Assembly (NCBI RefSeq): GCF_030270585.1
Contig: NZ_BSYI01000005.1
Span: 124,001-188,000, forward strand
Direction of reading: 5' to 3'
DNA length: 64,000 bases
Source of the DNA: Paralimibaculum aggregatum
GTDB lineage: Bacteria > Pseudomonadota > Alphaproteobacteria > Rhodobacterales > Rhodobacteraceae
In this document: piece by piece, positions 60,392-64,000 of the stretch
How positions within the stretch are numbered: position 1 is the stretch's first letter
Layout of the letters: the number at the start of each line of letters is the position of its first letter
Made by a program: the position numbers and the translations under genes
The notes under the pieces: generated by a model
Told to the model about the DNA's origin: nothing
Databases searched by the model: none
What the model saw: only the letters and a program-made list of their open reading frames with translations

Positions 60392-61221
60392 CAGGGTGCC
60401 GCCCCCGCCTCCGCGCCCGCATGGGCAGCGCTCCAGGCGGCGGCCTTGGCGAAGAGCCGGTCGAAATTCGCCGTGGTCTGCGCGCAGAACGCCTCGTAGC
60501 TCATCCCCATGGTCTCCGCCCCCTTCGCCGCGGTCAGCGCGACATAGGCCGGCTCGCAGCGCTTGCCGCGATGCGGCGGGGGCGCGAGATAGGGGCTGTC
60601 GGTCTCCACGAGAATGCGGTCGCGCGGCGCATCGGCGAAGATCGCGCGCAGCTCGGTGGAGCGCGGGAAGGCGGCGATGCCCGACATCGAGAGGTAGAAG
60701 CCGAGCTCCAGCGCCGTCTCGGCCAGCGCCCGGTCCGAGGAGAAGCAGTGCATCACGCAGGAATAGGCACCGGCGCGGTGCTCCTCGGCGAGGATGCGGG
60801 CCATGTCGTCGTCGGCGTCGCGGGCATGGATGATCAGCGGCAGGCCGGTGCGCCGGGCCGCCTCGATGTGGATCGCCAGGCTCTCCTTCTGCACCGCCGC
60901 GCTTTCGGCGGTGTAGTGATAGTCGAGCCCGGTCTCGCCGATGCCGACGCATTTCGGATGCGCCGCGATCGCCTCGAGCTGCGCGACGCTGGCCATCGGC
61001 TCCTCGGCCGCCTGCATCGGATGGGTTCCGGCGGCATAGAAGACGCCGCGATGGCGCTCGGCGATGGCGCGCACATGCGGCTCGTTGCGCAGGCGCGTGC
61101 AGATCGTGACCATCCGGCCGACGCCGGCCGCCGCGGCGCGCGCGACGACATCCGCCTCCGCCTCGGCAAGCTGCGGAAAATCGAGATGGCAATGGCTGTC
61201 CACGAGCGCGGCTGGCGGCAT
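60391..61221 (-). CDS. TatD-family metal-dependent deoxyribonuclease
   Basis: TIM-barrel metal hydrolase of 276 residues, with a DNase/3'-repair role in characterised members. Motifs: VDSHCHLDFPQL at the N-terminus, IGETGLDYHYTAESA, LPLIIHARDADDD, VMHCFSSDRALAE and ILVETDSPYLAPPPHRGK. Gene order holB-tatD-MBL is conserved in alphaproteobacteria. Confidence 0.96.
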   Translation of the reverse strand: MPPAALVDSHCHLDFPQLAEAEADVVARAAAAGVGRMVTICTRLRNEPHVRAIAERHRGVFYAAGTHPMQAAEEPMASVAQLEAIAAHPKCVGIGETGLDYHYTAESAAVQKESLAIHIEAARRTGLPLIIHARDADDDMARILAEEHRAGAYSCVMHCFSSDRALAETALELGFYLSMSGIAAFPRSTELRAIFADAPRDRILVETDSPYLAPPPHRGKRCEPAYVALTAAKGAETMGMSYEAFCAQTTANFDRLFAKAAAWSAAHAGAEAGAAP

Positions 61222-61260
61222 GCGGTGTCTCCCCTCTGAGCTCCCCCGCGAGCTCTGGCG

Positions 61261-62367
61261 TCACGACAGGCGGGCCGCGGCCGTGAGCGTGTCGTCGAGA
61301 TCGAGGAACATATCGATGATGGTCTGGCCGGGGTCAAGATTGACCGCCCGGGCGTGGCGCGCGGTCGCGGCGAGGCGGGCCGCGGCCTCGGCCCAGAGCC
61401 GGGCCTGTTCGGGGCTGGCGGCGAGGCGCGTCATGGCCCGCGGCTCGTCCGCGGCGGCGGCGCACGAGGGCGGGCCCGAGACCCCTGCCCGCGCCATCCG
61501 CCCGATCATCACCAGCGCGAGATCGCAGAGCAGCGGGAACACCGTCTCGCGCTCGCGCCCCGCGGCGAGATCGGCCAGCGCCACCAGCCGCGGCCGGTCG
61601 ACGCGCCCGCCGGCGATCAGCGCGACCAGCTCGGCATAATGCGCGAGCCCGCCGCCGCCCATGAGCCTGATCGCCCGGCCCGCCGAGCCGCCCGCCAGCT
61701 CGCTCAGTGCCGCGGCCTCGCCCTCCGGCACCGGGTGGCCGGCCTGGGCGAGCGCGGCGGCGAGATCCTCCGGGCCGAGCGGCGCGAGATCCAGCACCCG
61801 GCAGCGCGAGCGGATCGTCGGCAGCAGCGCCGAGGCGGCATGGGCGACGAGCAGCAGCACCGTCCGCGCCGGCGGTTCCTCGAGAAACTTCAGCAGCGCA
61901 TTGGCGGCGTTGGGGTTCATCTCGTCGGCGGCATCGACCAGCACCACCCGCCAGCCGCCATCCGGCGCCGAATGCTCGAGAAAGCGCTTCACCCGGCGGA
62001 CCTCGTCCACCGTGATGCGGGTGCGCAGCTTGCCGGTCTTGTCGTTGACGGCGCGGCGCAGCACCGCCAGCCGCGGCTCGGACTGCGCCTGGAAGCGCGC
62101 CGCCACCGGGCAGCTTCCAGGCCTGTCGAGGCTGTCGACCGGGCCCGCGCCGTCGGCGATCAGCCGCCGCGCGAGGCGATAGGCCAGGGTCGCCTTGCCG
62201 ATCCCCTCGGGCCCGCGCAGCATCCAGGCATGGTGCATCCGGCCGGCCGCGAGCGCCGCGAGCAGCGCGCCCTCCGCCGCCTGCTGGCCGAACAGCCGCA
62301 GGGTCTCGCGGGGATGCGGCGCATCCGCCAGGCGGTCGGGCTCGGGTGGGGGCTCGTCGGCGGCCAT
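61261..62367 (-). CDS. holB: DNA polymerase III subunit delta prime
   Basis: Clamp-loader subunit of 368 residues. Residues about 45-60 form the P-loop GPEGIGKATLAYRLA, degenerate as in many delta-prime subunits (GKA instead of GKS/T); LVDAADEMNPNAANALLKFLEEPPA and LPTIRSRCRVLDLAPLG (SRC motif) are characteristic. The short Cys motif typical of its zinc module is weak. Follows tmk by 9 nt. Confidence 0.95.
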   Translation of the reverse strand: MAADEPPPEPDRLADAPHPRETLRLFGQQAAEGALLAALAAGRMHHAWMLRGPEGIGKATLAYRLARRLIADGAGPVDSLDRPGSCPVAARFQAQSEPRLAVLRRAVNDKTGKLRTRITVDEVRRVKRFLEHSAPDGGWRVVLVDAADEMNPNAANALLKFLEEPPARTVLLLVAHAASALLPTIRSRCRVLDLAPLGPEDLAAALAQAGHPVPEGEAAALSELAGGSAGRAIRLMGGGGLAHYAELVALIAGGRVDRPRLVALADLAAGRERETVFPLLCDLALVMIGRMARAGVSGPPSCAAAADEPRAMTRLAASPEQARLWAEAAARLAATARHARAVNLDPGQTIIDMFLDLDDTLTAAARLS

Positions 62368-62376
62368 GGCAATGGG

Positions 62377-63030
62377 CTAGCGCAGCGGCGCAGCGGCGTC
62401 GAGAGCCGGCGCGAGGGCATCGCGCAGGCGGCGGGCGACCGTTTCCTCCGGTGCGGCGGCATCGACCACGCGGAACCGTGCAGGCTCGGCCTCCGCCATT
62501 GCGAGAAACCGCGCGCGCAGGGCACGCTGCAGCGCGAGCCCCTTGCGCTCGAAACGGTCCTCGCCGGCGCCTTCCGCCCGCGCCGCGGCGCGGGCCGCCG
62601 CGGCCTCGGGGGCGATGTCGCAGAGCAGCGTGAGATCCGGGTCGAGGCCGATCGCCTCGCGGTGCAGCGCATCGACCAGCGCCCGCCGGGCCGGATCGCC
62701 GCCCTGATAGGCGCGGGTCGAGTCGACATAGCGGTCGCAGATCACGATATGCCCGGCGGCCAGTGCCGGGGCCAGCCGGCGTTCGAGATGGTCCCGCCGC
62801 GCTGCGGTGAAGAGCAGGATCTCGGTCTCTGCCGACCAGCGCCCGGGGGCGCCGGTCACCAGCAGCCGGCGGATCTCCTCGGCCCCCGGGGCGCCGCCCG
62901 GCTCGCGGGTGAGCGTGACCGCCCTGCCCTCCGCCTCGAGCGCCGCGGCGAGGCGGCGCGCCTGGGTCGACTTGCCGCTGCCGTCGATGCCCTCGAGGGT
63001 GACGAAAAGGCCGCGCGGCGCCGGCGCCAT
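62377..63030 (-). CDS. tmk: Thymidylate kinase
   Basis: dTMP kinase, 217 residues. P-loop LEGIDGSGKSTQARRLA (13-29), DRX motif ICDRYVDSTRAYQGG and LID region ARAEGAGEDRFERKG. Provides dTDP for DNA synthesis. It lies 4 nt after the carboxypeptidase gene and just before holB, the usual bacterial arrangement. Confidence 0.97.
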   Translation of the reverse strand: MAPAPRGLFVTLEGIDGSGKSTQARRLAAALEAEGRAVTLTREPGGAPGAEEIRRLLVTGAPGRWSAETEILLFTAARRDHLERRLAPALAAGHIVICDRYVDSTRAYQGGDPARRALVDALHREAIGLDPDLTLLCDIAPEAAAARAAARAEGAGEDRFERKGLALQRALRARFLAMAEAEPARFRVVDAAAPEETVARRLRDALAPALDAAAPLR

Positions 63031-63034
63031 CGCC

Positions 63035-64000
63035 TCAGAACTCGGGCAGGAACCGCGAGAGCGCCAGCTCCGCCGCCGCCTCGATGCGGGCGATGAAACC
63101 GCCCCGCGGCACGTCGCGCACCGCCACCAGCGGCACCGAGACCGCGGGCATGCCCTCGACCTCCACGGTGACCCGGCCGAGCTCCGTGCCCTTGGCGATC
63201 GGCGCTTCCACCGGCGCCGTGTACTCCGCCCGCGGGGTTGGCTCGTTGCCGAGGCCGAAGGGGATGGTGACGATCACGTCCTCGGCCGGCGCCAGCGGCA
63301 CCCGGCTGTTCTCGCCGATCCAGACCCCGGCCTCGATCAGCGGCTCGCCGGCGCGGTAGAGCGTGCGGGTCTCGAAGGCGCGGAAGGCCCAGTTGATCAG
63401 CCGCTCCGCCTCCTGCTTGCGCTGGCTGGCGCTGTCGAGCCCGGTCACCACCAGCACCACGCGGCGGTTGCCCCGCTTGGCCGAGGCGACGAGCCCGTAG
63501 CCGGCCTCCTCGGTGTGGCCGGTCTTCAGCCCGTCGACCCCGAGCCCGAGCCCGAGCAGCGGGTTGCGGTTGCCCTGGGTCACGCCCTCCCAGGTGAACT
63601 CCTCCTCGCTGAAATAGGCGTACATCTCCGGGAACTCGGTGATGATCCGGTCGGCCAGGGTGGCGAGGTCGCGTGCGCTCATCCGGTGGTCGGGGTCCGG
63701 CCAGCCGGTGGCATTGGCGAAGAGCGAGTTGGTCAGCCCGATCTCGCCGGCGCGCCGGTTCATGTAGGCGGCGAAGGCCTCCTCGGTGCCGGTCAGCGCC
63801 TCGGCCAGCGCCACCGCCGCATCGTTGCCCGACTGCACGACGACCCCGCGCACCAGGTTCTCGACGCTCACCAGCCCGCCCTCGCGGATGAACATCTTGG
63901 AGCCGCCCATGCCGGCGGCGCGTTTCGAGGTGCGGAACTCGTCGGTCAGCGCGAGCCGGCCGGTATCGATCGCCTCGAAGACGACATCGAGCAGCATCAG
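63035..64000 (-). CDS. D-alanyl-D-alanine carboxypeptidase (PBP5-type), N-terminus outside window
   Basis: Peptidoglycan carboxypeptidase (S11 family) trimming stem pentapeptides. The 321 residues in the window start just after the SxxK motif (the frame continues beyond 64000 with LMLLDVV). The SxN motif is VVQSGNDAAVAL, and KTG is DGLKTGHTEEAGYGLVASA. A C-terminal beta domain (about 250 on) precedes an amphipathic end (IARIEAAAELALSRFLPEF) that may hold it to the membrane. First visible gene of the tmk operon. Confidence 0.95.
   Translation of the reverse strand: MMLLDVVFEAIDTGRLALTDEFRTSKRAAGMGGSKMFIREGGLVSVENLVRGVVVQSGNDAAVALAEALTGTEEAFAAYMNRRAGEIGLTNSLFANATGWPDPDHRMSARDLATLADRIITEFPEMYAYFSEEEFTWEGVTQGNRNPLLGLGLGVDGLKTGHTEEAGYGLVASAKRGNRRVVLVVTGLDSASQRKQEAERLINWAFRAFETRTLYRAGEPLIEAGVWIGENSRVPLAPAEDVIVTIPFGLGNEPTPRAEYTAPVEAPIAKGTELGRVTVEVEGMPAVSVPLVAVRDVPRGGFIARIEAAAELALSRFLPEF

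Overview
The window is a very G+C-rich chromosomal segment of an alphaproteobacterium. A GcrA cell-cycle regulator, a pstS-C-A-B-phoU-phoB operon with large PstC/PstA permeases, a fused indolepyruvate oxidoreductase and Flp-like pseudopilins all point to the Rhodobacterales. A closer placement (for example near Albimonas/Rubrimonas-like lineages) is only a guess. Genes are dense, often joined by ATGA/GTGA overlaps. I saw no rRNA, tRNA, insertion sequence, integrase or CRISPR array.

Layout. 1-3564: a tripartite tricarboxylate transporter (TctC partial, TctB, TctA) with a TSUP anion exporter. 3590-7135: an orphan ABC-2 permease, then gcrA, a pilin-like gene, a near-identical but internally deleted gcrA copy and a second pilin-like gene. 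7176-13951: the phosphate operon on the minus strand, with Pho-box-like repeats upstream of pstS. 14384-25775: a GlxA-type AraC regulator, an osmoprotectant/quaternary-amine ABC transporter, and a CoA-dependent catabolic operon (nitrilase-like amidase, acyl-CoA dehydrogenase, acyl-CoA ligase, crotonase, hotdog protein, MmgE/PrpD). 25776-28423: about 2.6 kb of degenerate tandem repeat (unit about 91 bp) with no credible gene.

28424-37290: an S/N-oxide reductase of the DMSO reductase family, divergent from a 1641-residue helical-repeat protein ending in an HExxH metallopeptidase-like domain, followed by a CpXC-domain protein and a methyltransferase. 37367-44220: a glycan cluster with a flippase, Stf0 sulfotransferase, GT2-epimerase fusion, radical SAM protein and GT2. 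44286-49446: a thioesterase with a second GlxA-type regulator, class II DAHP synthase, serB, and msrP without msrQ. 49724-54505: LysR, an exported unknown, HxlR, SDR, an ACAD10/11-like dehydrogenase and a VOC protein. 54733-58566: fused indolepyruvate oxidoreductase convergent with an orphan coiled-coil protein. 58629-64000: minus-strand operon of PBP5-type carboxypeptidase (partial), tmk, holB, TatD, a PhnP-like MBL hydrolase and an auxin-efflux carrier.

Most notable are the gcrA/pilin duplication, the helical-repeat metallopeptidase locus, the 91-bp repeat tract, the GT2-epimerase fusion in a probable sulfated-glycan cluster, and the quaternary-amine-like CoA catabolic cluster.
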